From positions 1,426,001-1,490,000 of the forward strand of contig NZ_CP094824.1 of the NCBI RefSeq assembly GCF_025561425.1: 64,000 nucleotides of DNA, in the 5' to 3' direction. A program made the translations under genes and the position numbers. Under the pieces are notes generated by a model, which saw nothing but the letters and a program-made list of their open reading frames with translations, had not been told where the DNA came from and made no database searches. Below are positions 1 to 8,390 of the stretch, in pieces (positions within the stretch are counted from its first letter, which is position 1; every line of letters starts with the position of its first letter). The DNA is from Mammaliicoccus sciuri. Lineage in GTDB: Bacteria > Bacillota > Bacilli > Staphylococcales > Staphylococcaceae.

Positions 1-861
1 AGTTATGTAGATAAGTTCACTGAATCACTTAAACAAACGAAACTAGATTCAGTTGTAAATACACAATTAGAAGAAAGTATGCGCTATTCTTTATTAGCAG
101 GTGGTAAGCGTATTCGTCCTGTACTATTATTAATGACGTTATCGATGTTAAAGACAGATATTAATAAAGGAATGGAAACGGCAAAAGCACTTGAAATGAT
201 ACATACATATTCCCTTATACATGATGATTTACCAGCCATGGATAACGATGATTACAGACGAGGAATGGAAACGAATCATAAAATCTATGGTGATGCGACT
301 GCAATCTTAGCTGGTGATGCATTATTAACAAAGGCTTTTGAACTGATTACTAAAGATACATATATTGAAGCTGACGACAAAGTGAAATTGATTAGATTGC
401 TTTCTGAATCAGCAGGCCATCAAGGTATGGTTGGTGGACAAGTGTTAGATATGGAAAGTGAAAACAAAGAAATTTCGCTAGATACTTTACGCAAAATCCA
501 TAGATATAAAACTGGCGCATTGATACGTTTTTCTGTCGTTGCAGCCTGTACGCTCGCTAAAGTTAATAGTAAGACATTTTTATTACTTGATTCATTTAGC
601 CAAGAATTAGGATTAATATTCCAAATTAAAGACGATTTACTAGATATTGAAGGGGATTTCGATAAAATAGGTAAGTCGGTTGGTAGTGACGTCGCGAATC
701 ATAAGAGTACTTATGTGTCTTTATTAGGTAAGACGAATACTAAAGTTGCTTTAGAACAACATGTGAATCAAGCGTTATATTTACTTGAACAATTAGAAGA
801 TCAATATAACACTGAAGAACTCAAGTCTCTCACAAAATTATTTGCAAATAGAGAAAATTAA
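1..861 (+). CDS. ispA: Farnesyl diphosphate synthase (geranyltranstransferase), 5' end cut by the window
   Basis: This short-chain trans-prenyltransferase condenses DMAPP/GPP with IPP to make farnesyl diphosphate, the precursor for undecaprenol and the menaquinone side chain. The reading frame is open from base 1, with 26 codons before the first ATG at 79, and those codons continue the family's N-terminal region, so the real start lies left of the window. Both aspartate-rich motifs are present: DDLPAMD at about 223-243 and DDLLD near 631-645, together with the GGKRIRP substrate motif near 100-120. It is followed after 56 bp by dxs, as in Bacillus subtilis, so precursor supply and chain elongation are linked. 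The family is certain. FPP rather than GGPP as product is inferred from length and context. Confidence 0.95.
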   Translation, partial: SYVDKFTESLKQTKLDSVVNTQLEESMRYSLLAGGKRIRPVLLLMTLSMLKTDINKGMETAKALEMIHTYSLIHDDLPAMDNDDYRRGMETNHKIYGDATAILAGDALLTKAFELITKDTYIEADDKVKLIRLLSESAGHQGMVGGQVLDMESENKEISLDTLRKIHRYKTGALIRFSVVAACTLAKVNSKTFLLLDSFSQELGLIFQIKDDLLDIEGDFDKIGKSVGSDVANHKSTYVSLLGKTNTKVALEQHVNQALYLLEQLEDQYNTEELKSLTKLFANREN

Positions 862-917
862 TCTATTTAATAATTTAGATGACTAGTCACAAGAATCGGG
901 CTAAAGGTGGTTAAAAA

Positions 918-2786
918 ATGGATGTTTCAAAAATAAAAAACCCATCCTTCCTCAAAGATTTATCTCATCAAGAACTTGAACAACTGAGCAGTGACATTAG
1001 GAAATTTTTAATAGAAACTTGTTCAGTAACTGGCGGACATATTGGGGCAAATTTAGGTGTGGTTGAATTAACATTGAGCCTACATAAACATTTTAATAGC
1101 CCTGTAGATAAAATATTATGGGATGTTGGACATCAAACATACATTCATAAAATATTAACCGGAAGAGGCCACGAATTTAATTCTTTGCGACAATATAAAG
1201 GATTATGTGGTTTTCCTAAAATGAAAGAATCTGAACATGATGTATGGGAAGCTGGACATAGTTCAACTTCTTTATCTGCTGCTGTGGGGATGGCAAAAGC
1301 AAGAGATATATTAGGACAAGATCATCATGTTGTACCTGTAATTGGTGATGGTGCTTTAACAGGTGGTATGGCATTAGAAGCATTAAACCACATAGGACAT
1401 GACAAAACGAATTTAACGATTATTTTAAATGATAACGAAATGAGTATCGCACCAAATGTCGGTGCAATGCACAATATGTTTGCAAGAATACGATCAAACC
1501 AAAATTATAATCGCTTTAAATTTGATGCTGAAAGTTTGATTAACAGATTGCCTGGTGGAGATTTGTTAAAAGAGTCCGCGGATAAAATTAAAGACAGTTT
1601 AAAATATTTAGTCGTAGATGGCATCTTCTTTGAAGAACTCGGCATTAAATATATTGGGCCAGTAGATGGCCATAATTTTAAAGCATTAGATGAAGCGATC
1701 ACCGTTTCTAAACAAATGGACAAACCTGTTCTCATACACGTTGTCACTAAGAAAGGGAAAGGTTATAAACCTGCTGAGAAAGATGTAATTGGGACTTGGC
1801 ATGGTTTAGGACCATATAAACTTGAAACGGGTGAAGTGATAAAAGGAAATGCTGAAGGTCCAGCATGGAGTGCTTTAATGAGTGATGAAGTATTAGCTTA
1901 TGCGCAACAAGACAAACGAATTGTTGCAATCACGCCAGCTATGCCTATTGGATCAAAATTAACTAAATTTCAACAAACGTTACCTGAACAATTTTTTGAT
2001 GTAGGTATTGCTGAACAGCATGCTGTTACGATGGCAGCAGGATTAGCGACACAAGGCATGAAACCATATGTCGCAATCTATTCAACTTTTATGCAACGTG
2101 CTTACGATCAGTTGTTACATGATGTAGATCGTCAAAACTTAAACGTATTATTTGGTGTTGATCGAGCTGGACTTGTTGGAGCTGATGGAGAGACACACCA
2201 AGGTGTATTTGATGTTGGCTTTTTAAGTCAATTTCCTAACTTTACAATCATGATGCCTAAAGACGGAAATGAAGCGAAAAATATGATCAAAAGTGCTTTT
2301 AAAACTGACCATGGTCCAATGGCGATTAGATACCCAAGAGGAAATGCTCCGTTACTTGATGATTCTAAAGATAGTGAATTACTCAAAATAGGATCTTGGA
2401 ATGTTGAAAGAAACGGTGATGATCTAACCATTATAAGTTATGGACCAACAGTCTCACTTGTAACAGAGTTAGCAGATGAATTATTGAAAGAGGACATCCA
2501 TATCAATATTATTAATGCTCGGTTTATAAAACCTATGGACTATGAAATGCTTCATAATCTCGGTAAAGCGTCTAAACCGATCCTGACAGTTGAAGAAGCT
2601 ATGTTGACTGGTGGTTTAGGAAGTCAAATTGCTACTTTTATGAAAGACAATGATTATCATAATATTATGCGCAGAATAGGCATAAATGACACGTACATTG
2701 AGCATGGTGATGTAGGTTTATTATTAGAAGATATTGGTATCTCTAAATCAAATATCATATCTACTGTCAAATCTTTAATAAAGTAG
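918..2786 (+). CDS. dxs: 1-deoxy-D-xylulose-5-phosphate synthase
   Basis: DXS joins pyruvate and glyceraldehyde 3-phosphate using thiamine diphosphate, the first step of the methylerythritol phosphate (non-mevalonate) route to IPP and DMAPP. At 622 residues it has normal family length. The ThDP/Mg motif [15 protein letters not shown] lies around residues 143-157, followed by NDNEMSI, and a transketolase pyrimidine-binding domain ([15 protein letters not shown]) sits near residues 364-378. The ATG at 918 follows AAAGGTGG. It lies directly after ispA, as in Bacillus, although the yqxC/tlyA gene found after dxs in B. subtilis is missing. S. aureus uses the mevalonate route, so this gene is a useful lineage marker. 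Confidence 0.97.
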   Translation: MDVSKIKNPSFLKDLSHQELEQLSSDIRKFLIETCSVTGGHIGANLGVVELTLSLHKHFNSPVDKILWDVGHQTYIHKILTGRGHEFNSLRQYKGLCGFPKMKESEHDVWEAGHSSTSLSAAVGMAKARDILGQDHHVVPVIGDGALTGGMALEALNHIGHDKTNLTIILNDNEMSIAPNVGAMHNMFARIRSNQNYNRFKFDAESLINRLPGGDLLKESADKIKDSLKYLVVDGIFFEELGIKYIGPVDGHNFKALDEAITVSKQMDKPVLIHVVTKKGKGYKPAEKDVIGTWHGLGPYKLETGEVIKGNAEGPAWSALMSDEVLAYAQQDKRIVAITPAMPIGSKLTKFQQTLPEQFFDVGIAEQHAVTMAAGLATQGMKPYVAIYSTFMQRAYDQLLHDVDRQNLNVLFGVDRAGLVGADGETHQGVFDVGFLSQFPNFTIMMPKDGNEAKNMIKSAFKTDHGPMAIRYPRGNAPLLDDSKDSELLKIGSWNVERNGDDLTIISYGPTVSLVTELADELLKEDIHINIINARFIKPMDYEMLHNLGKASKPILTVEEAMLTGGLGSQIATFMKDNDYHNIMRRIGINDTYIEHGDVGLLLEDIGISKSNIISTVKSLIK

Positions 2787-2815
2787 TTAAGAGAAATATA
2801 TGAATATTTATGTTG

Positions 2816-2852
2816 AAAAAGGCGCTTTAGTATATCTAAAGCGTCATTTAAA
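2816..2852 (+). terminator. Hairpin after dxs
   Basis: GGCGCTTTAG (2821-2830) pairs with CTAAAGCGTC (2836-2845) with one G-U pair and a 5-base loop. It is followed only by a weak T-rich stretch (ATTTAAATGTTT) and preceded by an A-run, so it could also work on the opposite strand. Its position between dxs and argR suggests it ends the ispA-dxs transcript. Confidence 0.55.
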
Positions 2853-2902
2853 TGTTTGTAGCGCTTACATTACTATTTTTTTCAATTTTATGCTATTATA
2901 AG

Positions 2903-2916
2903 TGTATAAATATTCA
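2903..2916 (+). promoter_or_regulatory. ARG box (ArgR operator) upstream of argR
   Basis: TGTATAAATATTCA matches the general ARG-box half-site pair TGAATWWWWATTCA at 13 of 14 positions. It lies a few bases after an extended -10 like element (TG-C-TATTAT, the hexamer at 2893-2898) and 18 bp before the argR start. ArgR bound here would cover the transcription start, which suggests autorepression. No convincing -35 hexamer was seen. Confidence 0.6.
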
Positions 2917-2934
2917 TTAACAGAGGTGTATGTA

Positions 2935-3387
2935 ATGGCGAACAAAACAATGCGTCAGATTAAGATAAGAGAAATAATTTCTAACGAACAAATTGAAACA
3001 CAAGAAGAATTAGTCAAAAGACTAAATGAATATGATTTGAATATCACACAAGCTACAATATCTCGTGATATTAAAGAACTTCAATTAATTAAAGTTCCAG
3101 CACCTTCTGGTCAATATATCTATAGTTTACCTAGAGACCGTAAATATCACCCGATTGATAAATTAGGTAGATACTTAATGGATTCATTTGTAAAAATTGA
3201 CGGAGCAGATAATTTATTAGTCCTTAAAACATTACCAGGTAATGCGCAATCAATTGGTGCAATAATTGACCAAATCGATTGGACAGAAGTAATTGGGACG
3301 ATATGCGGTGATGACACATGCCTAATTATTTGTAAAGATACTGAAGCAGCTGAAGTGATTACGGATAGAATTTTTAATATGCTTTAA
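2935..3387 (+). CDS. argR: Arginine repressor ArgR (AhrC type)
   Basis: ArgR is a hexameric, arginine-responsive regulator of arginine synthesis and catabolism genes. The 150-residue protein has the N-terminal winged helix ([20 protein letters not shown], then [13 protein letters not shown]) and the C-terminal oligomerisation and arginine-binding half with [14 protein letters not shown] and a GDDT motif, where arginine contacts are made in the family. The ATG at 2935 is chosen over an upstream in-frame ATG at 2902 because GAGGTG lies 7-8 bases before it and the extra residues resemble no ArgR N-terminus. An ARG box sits just upstream. recN follows after 17 bp, the order conserved across Bacillales. 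A genome can carry several ArgR paralogues; this is the recN-linked one. Confidence 0.93.
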   Translation: MANKTMRQIKIREIISNEQIETQEELVKRLNEYDLNITQATISRDIKELQLIKVPAPSGQYIYSLPRDRKYHPIDKLGRYLMDSFVKIDGADNLLVLKTLPGNAQSIGAIIDQIDWTEVIGTICGDDTCLIICKDTEAAEVITDRIFNML

Positions 3388-3404
3388 AGGAGATTTAATA
3401 TACA

Positions 3405-5081
3405 ATGTTACAAGCACTTACAATTAAACAATTCGCTATAATTGAATCTTTAGAAATTAATTTTTCAGGTGGACTAACTGTTTTAAGCGGTGAAACTGGT
3501 GCTGGTAAATCTATTATTATAGATGCTATTGGTCAGTTAGTAGGTGCAAGAGCCTCACAAAGTTTCGTGAGACATGGAGAACAGAAGGCGACAATTGAAG
3601 GCGTATTTGATATTGATAATGTACCTAACGTCAATAAGATCTTAAGTGAGTTAGATATCGACTTTGACGAAGATTTCCTGTTTGTAAAAAGAGAAATCTT
3701 TGCTTCAGGGAAAAGCATATGTAAATTAAATAATCAGAATGTAACGCTATCTGATTTAAAAATTGTCATGCAAGAATTACTTGATATTCACGGGCAACAT
3801 GAAACACAAATATTACTTAAGCCTAAATATCATTTATCCTTGTTAGATGATTTTGCTGATGGTACTTATCAAGCTGAAATTGATCAATACGACGAAACTT
3901 TTCAATCTTATCGCTTAAAGAAACAAGAACTTGAAAAGTTAGAATCTCAAGACCAAGCATTATTACAAAGATTAGATTTAATAAAATTCCAACGAGATGA
4001 ATTACAAGATGCGAATTTAAAAGAAGACGAAATTGATTTTTTAAATCAAGAAATTAAGAAACTACAAAATCACGAAAAAATAAACGAAAGTCTTAATAAA
4101 GCACATATGTTATTGAGTAGTGAAGAAAACATTACTGATAAAATTTATGAGCTTAATCAAGAAATTCAACATATCAACGATATAATTCCGGATAAATACA
4201 CTGCTTTTAGTGAAGAATTAGATCAAATGTATTACACTTTAGAAGACTACAAACATGAATTATATAATGAGTTAACGTCTAATGACTTTGATGAATCTTT
4301 ACTAAATGAGTATGAGTCTAGATTAAATGTACTCACAGACCTCAATCGTAAATATGGCAAAAGCATACCTGAATTAATCAAATATAGAGATAAAATTGAC
4401 GATGAAATTTATAAAATTGAGAACTACGAACAAAGTACATCTCAATTACGTGAAGAAATTAATGATCTTTATACAAACGTTGTAAAATACGGAGAAGCAC
4501 TATCGACTAAAAGAAGACAAGTTGCGTTGGATCTTAGAGATAGATTAGTTGAAGAAGTACAGAATTTACACATGCAAGATGCGAATATAGAAATTACATT
4601 CACTAAAACGAAGCCTACTCAATATGGCTTAGAAGAAGTAGAATTCTTAATCAGCCCCAATAAAGGAGAACCATTAAAAAGCTTAAATAAAATAGCTTCT
4701 GGCGGCGAACTATCAAGAATAATGCTTGCGTTGAAAAGTATATTTGTTTCTTCAAAAGGACAAACAGCAATATTATTCGATGAAGTAGATACAGGTGTAT
4801 CTGGTAGAGTCGCACAAAAAATGGCTGAAAAAATGCATCAAATTGCGCAAACACTTCAAGTGATATGTATTTCGCATTTACCTCAAGTTGCAGCAATTAG
4901 TGATAATCATTTGTATATCGCTAAAAAAACCGTAAATGATAGAACAACGACTTCTATAAAACAATTAGATGGTGAAGATAAGATAGATGAAATAGCAAGA
5001 ATGATATCAGGTGTTGAAGTTACAGAATTAACTCGACAACACGCTAAAGAAATGATTATACAAAACAAAAATTTAAAATAG
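3405..5081 (+). CDS. recN: DNA repair protein RecN (SMC-like ATPase)
   Basis: RecN is an SMC-family ATPase that gathers at double-strand breaks and promotes RecA-dependent repair. Its 558 residues match the family. The N-terminal Walker A reads GETGAGKSI (residues about 29-37), a long charged coiled-coil segment rich in Glu, Lys and Leu occupies the middle, and the C-terminal head carries the ABC signature SGGELSRIMLA and the Walker B region LFDEVDTGVSG. The start has AAAGGAG upstream. It sits between argR and spo0A. In B. subtilis spoIVB lies between recN and spo0A; here only 23 bp separate them, so spoIVB has been lost. Confidence 0.96.
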   Translation: MLQALTIKQFAIIESLEINFSGGLTVLSGETGAGKSIIIDAIGQLVGARASQSFVRHGEQKATIEGVFDIDNVPNVNKILSELDIDFDEDFLFVKREIFASGKSICKLNNQNVTLSDLKIVMQELLDIHGQHETQILLKPKYHLSLLDDFADGTYQAEIDQYDETFQSYRLKKQELEKLESQDQALLQRLDLIKFQRDELQDANLKEDEIDFLNQEIKKLQNHEKINESLNKAHMLLSSEENITDKIYELNQEIQHINDIIPDKYTAFSEELDQMYYTLEDYKHELYNELTSNDFDESLLNEYESRLNVLTDLNRKYGKSIPELIKYRDKIDDEIYKIENYEQSTSQLREEINDLYTNVVKYGEALSTKRRQVALDLRDRLVEEVQNLHMQDANIEITFTKTKPTQYGLEEVEFLISPNKGEPLKSLNKIASGGELSRIMLALKSIFVSSKGQTAILFDEVDTGVSGRVAQKMAEKMHQIAQTLQVICISHLPQVAAISDNHLYIAKKTVNDRTTTSIKQLDGEDKIDEIARMISGVEVTELTRQHAKEMIIQNKNLK

Positions 5082-5104
5082 AATGATTCGTTAGGGTGTT
5101 AAGC

Positions 5105-5809
5105 ATGGTAATTAAGGTAGCAATAATAGAAGACTCGAAAGCATATGTTAGTGAGATGGCACAATATTTAAAAAAACACGATATTGAAATTGTTAATATT
5201 GGATACAACGGTAAAGAGGCACTTGACATTTTAAATGGAGAAGTTTTCGTTGTTCTTCTATTAGACTTAATCTTGCCACACATAGATGGCATGACTTTGC
5301 TTAAAAAATATATAAAACAAAATAAGCAATTTAAAGTGATATGTATGAGTGCTTTTGTGAGTGATGATGTCTTAAAAGAATCTGTTTCATTAGGAGTAGA
5401 TTACTTCTTAATTAAACCTGTTGAGTTTGATGTCTTGTTAGATACGATACAACGTGTATTAACGACAACAGATTCTAATATAAAAGAAATGGATGCTTTA
5501 GATTTATTACTTGAGAATATTGGATTTTCATCAAATTTAAACGGGTACGAATATATTAAGTATGGTGTACACCTTATGCTTCAATATAATCGTAAGATGC
5601 CGTTAACTAAAGAACTATATCCTTTAATTTCTCAAAATTATAATATTCAAGCGAATAATGTAGAAAGGTCTATAAGACATGCCATTAAATTAGCTTGGGA
5701 TAAAGAATTAAAGTCCTATTGGTATAATAGCGAAAAATTGTATGTAAGACCTACAAATGGTGAGTTTTTATTACATTTATATGAAAAGTTTAAAAAAGAG
5801 ACTAGATAA
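5105..5809 (+). CDS. spo0A: Spo0A-type response regulator (stage 0 sporulation protein A homologue) in a non-sporulating lineage
   Basis: The 234-residue protein has a receiver domain (acidic pair E9/D10, phosphorylatable D54 in LLLDLILPHIDG, S82, K104 in IKP) and a C-terminal Spo0A DNA-binding domain. The latter shows the characteristic blocks LLLENIGFSSNLNGY, NNVERSIRHAIKLAW (about residues 184-198) and RPTNGEF, closely matching my memory of B. subtilis Spo0A (VERAIRHAIEVAW, KPTNSEF). The linker is roughly 30 residues shorter than in Bacillus. The recN-spo0A position is the Bacillus one, which supports orthology over a random response regulator. I chose ATG 5105, which has AGGG 8 bases upstream; a GTG at 5096 is an alternative. 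No partner phosphorelay gene is in view. The domain looks intact, so it is probably functional, but its targets are unknown. Confidence 0.9.
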   Translation: MVIKVAIIEDSKAYVSEMAQYLKKHDIEIVNIGYNGKEALDILNGEVFVVLLLDLILPHIDGMTLLKKYIKQNKQFKVICMSAFVSDDVLKESVSLGVDYFLIKPVEFDVLLDTIQRVLTTTDSNIKEMDALDLLLENIGFSSNLNGYEYIKYGVHLMLQYNRKMPLTKELYPLISQNYNIQANNVERSIRHAIKLAWDKELKSYWYNSEKLYVRPTNGEFLLHLYEKFKKETR

Positions 5810-5827
5810 GCCTAGTCTCTTTTTTTG
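5792..5827. terminator. Bidirectional terminator between spo0A and the DUF2627 gene
   Basis: AAAAAAGAGACTAG is followed by a 6-base loop and CTAGTCTCTTTTTTT. The 8-bp GC-containing stem (5798-5805 with 5812-5819) is flanked by an A-run and a T-run, so it can act on both strands. The spo0A stop codon (5807-5809) lies inside the loop. Confidence 0.9.
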
Positions 5828-6069
5828 GCGTTTTGTTTCTTCATAAAATGTTCTTGTGCGCGTTTATTTTTCTTTTCACGATGTAGTATATAACCCCCAA
5901 TGAATACTACACCAAATACAAAGAAGATAAAGCCTAATAAAAACTGTAACCAAATAAAATGTAATTGTGGAACAAGTTGTCCGAAAACAGCATCTCTCAT
6001 CCATTTAATACCTAGTCCTGCAATGATACCTGGTATCACCAAAATGAGTAATGCAATATACTTTTGCAT
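5812..6069 (-). CDS. yqzF: DUF2627 family small membrane protein (YqzF-like)
   Basis: This 85-residue protein has two hydrophobic segments (about residues 4-22 and 40-64) and a strongly basic C-terminal tail (HREKKNKRAQEHFMKKQNAKKRD region), consistent with a two-pass membrane protein with a cytosolic tail. The motif GLGIKWMRDAVFG is typical of DUF2627 proteins such as B. subtilis YqzF, encoded in the same neighbourhood next to the ptb-bkd cluster. GGAGTT lies before the start on the minus strand. Its function is unknown. It converges on spo0A and its stop codon falls within the shared terminator. Confidence 0.8.
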   Translation of the reverse strand: MQKYIALLILVIPGIIAGLGIKWMRDAVFGQLVPQLHFIWLQFLLGFIFFVFGVVFIGGYILHREKKNKRAQEHFMKKQNAKKRD

Positions 6070-6189
6070 AAGTTAAAACTCCTATTAATTAATAACTTAT
6101 ATTATATATGAGATAATGAGTAAAAGTAAACATTGAAAAAATGGAATAAACGGTACAATTTGATTATGATAGTAATAGGAGGGGATTAA

Positions 6190-7080
6190 ATGCTTTTTAA
6201 AGATATGATAAAAAACGGTCAAAATATATCAGCTACAATTGCTGTATGTAAATCTAATGATGAAGGTGTCATTAAAGCAATTGTTAAAGCGATTAAACAT
6301 ACAAAAGCTAGGTTCATGTTGTTTGATGAACGACCACAAGATGAGTTGATCAGGTCATTTAATTTAACACATGAAGAATTAAATAGAATAGAAATTATTC
6401 AAACACTCAACGAAGAACATACTGTATCTCAATGTGTACAAGTTGTAGCAGATGGAAAAGCTGACTTAATTATGAAGGGGTTAATTTCAACATCAGAATT
6501 GTTGAAAGAAGTATTAAAAGATAAATATAACTTGAAGACCAACTATAGAATGAGCCATATCGCGATATTTAATATACCTGAATATCACAAGATGTTAACT
6601 GTATCAGATGTTGCGATGAACATTGCACCAAATATCGAACAAAAAATTGAAATCACATCGAATTTAGTTTATTCGCTCAAAAAAATTGGTATCGACTCAC
6701 CTAAAATAGGGGTGCTTTCTGCAATTGAAAATGTGAATCCGAAAATGCAGTCGTCGGTTGATGCAAATGAAGTCGTGTCTTATTTTAATCAAGAAAAACC
6801 AGATCTTGAAATAGAAGGTCCAATTGCATTTGATGCTGCAATTAATAAAAAAGCATCCATTATTAAAAAAATAGATTCAAAAATTTCAGGTAATGTTGAT
6901 GGTTTAATCGTCCCTCAAATTGAAAGTGGCAATATTTTATATAAATCACTCGTATATTTATCGAATGCCGATGTAGCATCTGTTATAATTGGTGCAAAAA
7001 TACCCATAATTTTAACTTCTAGATCAGATTCATCACAAGATAAATTTCATTCTATATGTAGTGCGTTAATGCTTATTTAG
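6190..7080 (+). CDS. ptb: Phosphate butyryltransferase (branched-chain acyl-CoA to acyl phosphate)
   Basis: Ptb converts butyryl- or branched-chain acyl-CoA plus phosphate to acyl phosphate and CoA. Paired with butyrate kinase it yields ATP, and in reverse it can activate branched short-chain acids as fatty acid primers. The 296 residues cover the PTA/PTB fold, with motifs ADLIMKGLISTSELLKEVL (about residues 91-109), the SHIAIFN segment and PNIEQKIEIT. GGAGGGG precedes the start. In B. subtilis ptb-bcd-buk form one operon. Here about 210 bp with its own promoter and cre site separate ptb from leucine dehydrogenase, so ptb may be regulated apart. The bkdR activator gene is absent upstream. Confidence 0.92.
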   Translation: MLFKDMIKNGQNISATIAVCKSNDEGVIKAIVKAIKHTKARFMLFDERPQDELIRSFNLTHEELNRIEIIQTLNEEHTVSQCVQVVADGKADLIMKGLISTSELLKEVLKDKYNLKTNYRMSHIAIFNIPEYHKMLTVSDVAMNIAPNIEQKIEITSNLVYSLKKIGIDSPKIGVLSAIENVNPKMQSSVDANEVVSYFNQEKPDLEIEGPIAFDAAINKKASIIKKIDSKISGNVDGLIVPQIESGNILYKSLVYLSNADVASVIIGAKIPIILTSRSDSSQDKFHSICSALMLI

Positions 7081-7189
7081 TATATTATAATAACAAATTA
7101 ATAACTATACTCTTTATTTCAAAGTATTGAAAGAGCTTACAATGCTTTTATATCAATAAAGATTGAATTTTCTAAAAATTTTTACTTTT

Positions 7190-7203
7190 TGTAAGCGCTA
7201 TCA
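7190..7203 (+). promoter_or_regulatory. cre site (CcpA binding) before the leucine dehydrogenase promoter
   Basis: TGTAAGCGCTATCA fits the catabolite-responsive element consensus TGWAANCGNTNWCA at every position. It lies upstream of the predicted -35, centred about 57 bases before the expected transcription start. In Bacillus, sites at that distance (for example at ackA) mediate CcpA activation, not repression. The site is seen directly; the sign of regulation is inferred. Confidence 0.8.
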
Positions 7204-7219
7204 TTTTTCGTCAATTTAT

Positions 7220-7247
7220 TTGATAAATAAAACATTTCATGTAAAAT
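7220..7247 (+). promoter_or_regulatory. Sigma-A promoter of the leucine dehydrogenase-bkd operon
   Basis: The -35 TTGATA (7220-7225) and -10 TAAAAT (7242-7247) are separated by 16 bp, and TG stands directly before the -10 region. The leader to the ATG at 7290 is about 35 bases with GGGG as ribosome binding site. Confidence 0.65.
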
Positions 7248-7289
7248 TAGAAATGAAGTTATTATATAAAAGTTGAAAAGGGGATTATT

Positions 7290-8390
7290 ATGTTATTTGA
7301 AACGATAGAAAAATATAACTATGAGCAAATAGTATTTTGTCACGATAAAAGTTCAGGATTAAAAGCGATCATTGCGATCCATGATACAACATTAGGACCA
7401 GCACTTGGTGGTTGTAGAATGTGGCCATACGAAAGTGAAGAAGAAGCTATTAATGACGCATTACGCCTATCAAGAGGTATGACATATAAAAATGCTGCAG
7501 CTGGTTTAAACTTAGGTGGCGGTAAAACAGTTATTATCGGAGATCCTAAAAAAGATAAATCAGAAGCTTTATTTAGAGCTTTAGGTAGATATGTAGAAAG
7601 TTTAAATGGTCGTTATATTACTGCTGAAGATGTAGGAACGACTGAAGACGATATGGATATTATCTTTGAAGAAACTGATTACGTAGTTGGTTTATCTGAA
7701 AATCACCAATCTAGTGGGAACCCAAGTCCTAAAACTTCATTAGGTGTATTTGTTTCTATGAAACGCGCAGCTAAAGAAGCATTTGGAACAGATGACTTAA
7801 ACGGGAAAACAGTTGCTGTTCAAGGTGTTGGACACGTTGCTTACGAACTATGTCGTTATTTACATGAAGCAGGCGCTCAATTAGTTGTAACAGATATTAA
7901 CCAAGATCCAGTTGATAGAGTTGTAAATGACTTCAACGCTCAAAGTGTAGGAATTAATGATATTTATGATGTAGATGCTGATATCTTTGCACCTTGTGCT
8001 TTAGGTGGCGTATTAAATGATGATACTATCGCACGTTTAAAAGTTAAAGTCGTATGTGGTAGTGCAAACAACCAATTACAAGACATAGATGTACACGGTG
8101 CTCAATTAGAAGATAAAGGTATTGTATATGCACCTGACTTCGTTGCTAACTCTGGTGGTGTTATCAACGTTGCGGATGAATTAGATGGATACAATGAAGT
8201 ACGTGCTATCTCAAATATTGAAAAAATTTATGACCAAATGGATAAAGTATTTGAAATTAGTAAACGAGATCAAATTACTACTGCACGTGCAGCTGAAATT
8301 TTAGCTGAAGAACGAATTGAACAACTGATGAATGTAAGAAGTAATTTCTTAAAAACTGAAAGATCTATCATTTCTAGAGGTAAAAAATAA
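7290..8390 (+). CDS. bcd: Leucine (branched-chain amino acid) dehydrogenase
   Basis: The enzyme oxidatively deaminates leucine, isoleucine and valine to 2-oxo acids with NAD+, feeding the branched-chain 2-oxo acid dehydrogenase encoded downstream. The 366-residue sequence shows the Glu/Leu/Phe/Val dehydrogenase dimerisation domain with LGGCRMWPY and the catalytic glycine-rich stretch NLGGGKTVI (about residues 75-83), then a Rossmann NAD domain ([21 protein letters not shown], where GVGHVA replaces the usual GxGxxG) and the conserved [12 protein letters not shown]. It is the first gene of an operon. Its TAA overlaps the ATG of buk by one base (TAATG), which implies translational coupling. The gene is not part of the S. 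aureus bkd cluster as I remember it, so this version resembles Bacillus. Confidence 0.95.
   Translation: MLFETIEKYNYEQIVFCHDKSSGLKAIIAIHDTTLGPALGGCRMWPYESEEEAINDALRLSRGMTYKNAAAGLNLGGGKTVIIGDPKKDKSEALFRALGRYVESLNGRYITAEDVGTTEDDMDIIFEETDYVVGLSENHQSSGNPSPKTSLGVFVSMKRAAKEAFGTDDLNGKTVAVQGVGHVAYELCRYLHEAGAQLVVTDINQDPVDRVVNDFNAQSVGINDIYDVDADIFAPCALGGVLNDDTIARLKVKVVCGSANNQLQDIDVHGAQLEDKGIVYAPDFVANSGGVINVADELDGYNEVRAISNIEKIYDQMDKVFEISKRDQITTARAAEILAEERIEQLMNVRSNFLKTERSIISRGKK

Noticed and set aside
2857-2869. TGTAGCGCTTACA, a cre-like palindrome upstream of argR
   Set aside because: It lacks one base of the 14-base CcpA operator, so the two half-sites have the wrong spacing. It could still be a weak site but I would not annotate it.
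5096-5104. GTG start for spo0A three codons earlier
   Set aside because: The AGGG ribosome binding site would overlap this codon; the ATG at 5105 has the right spacing.
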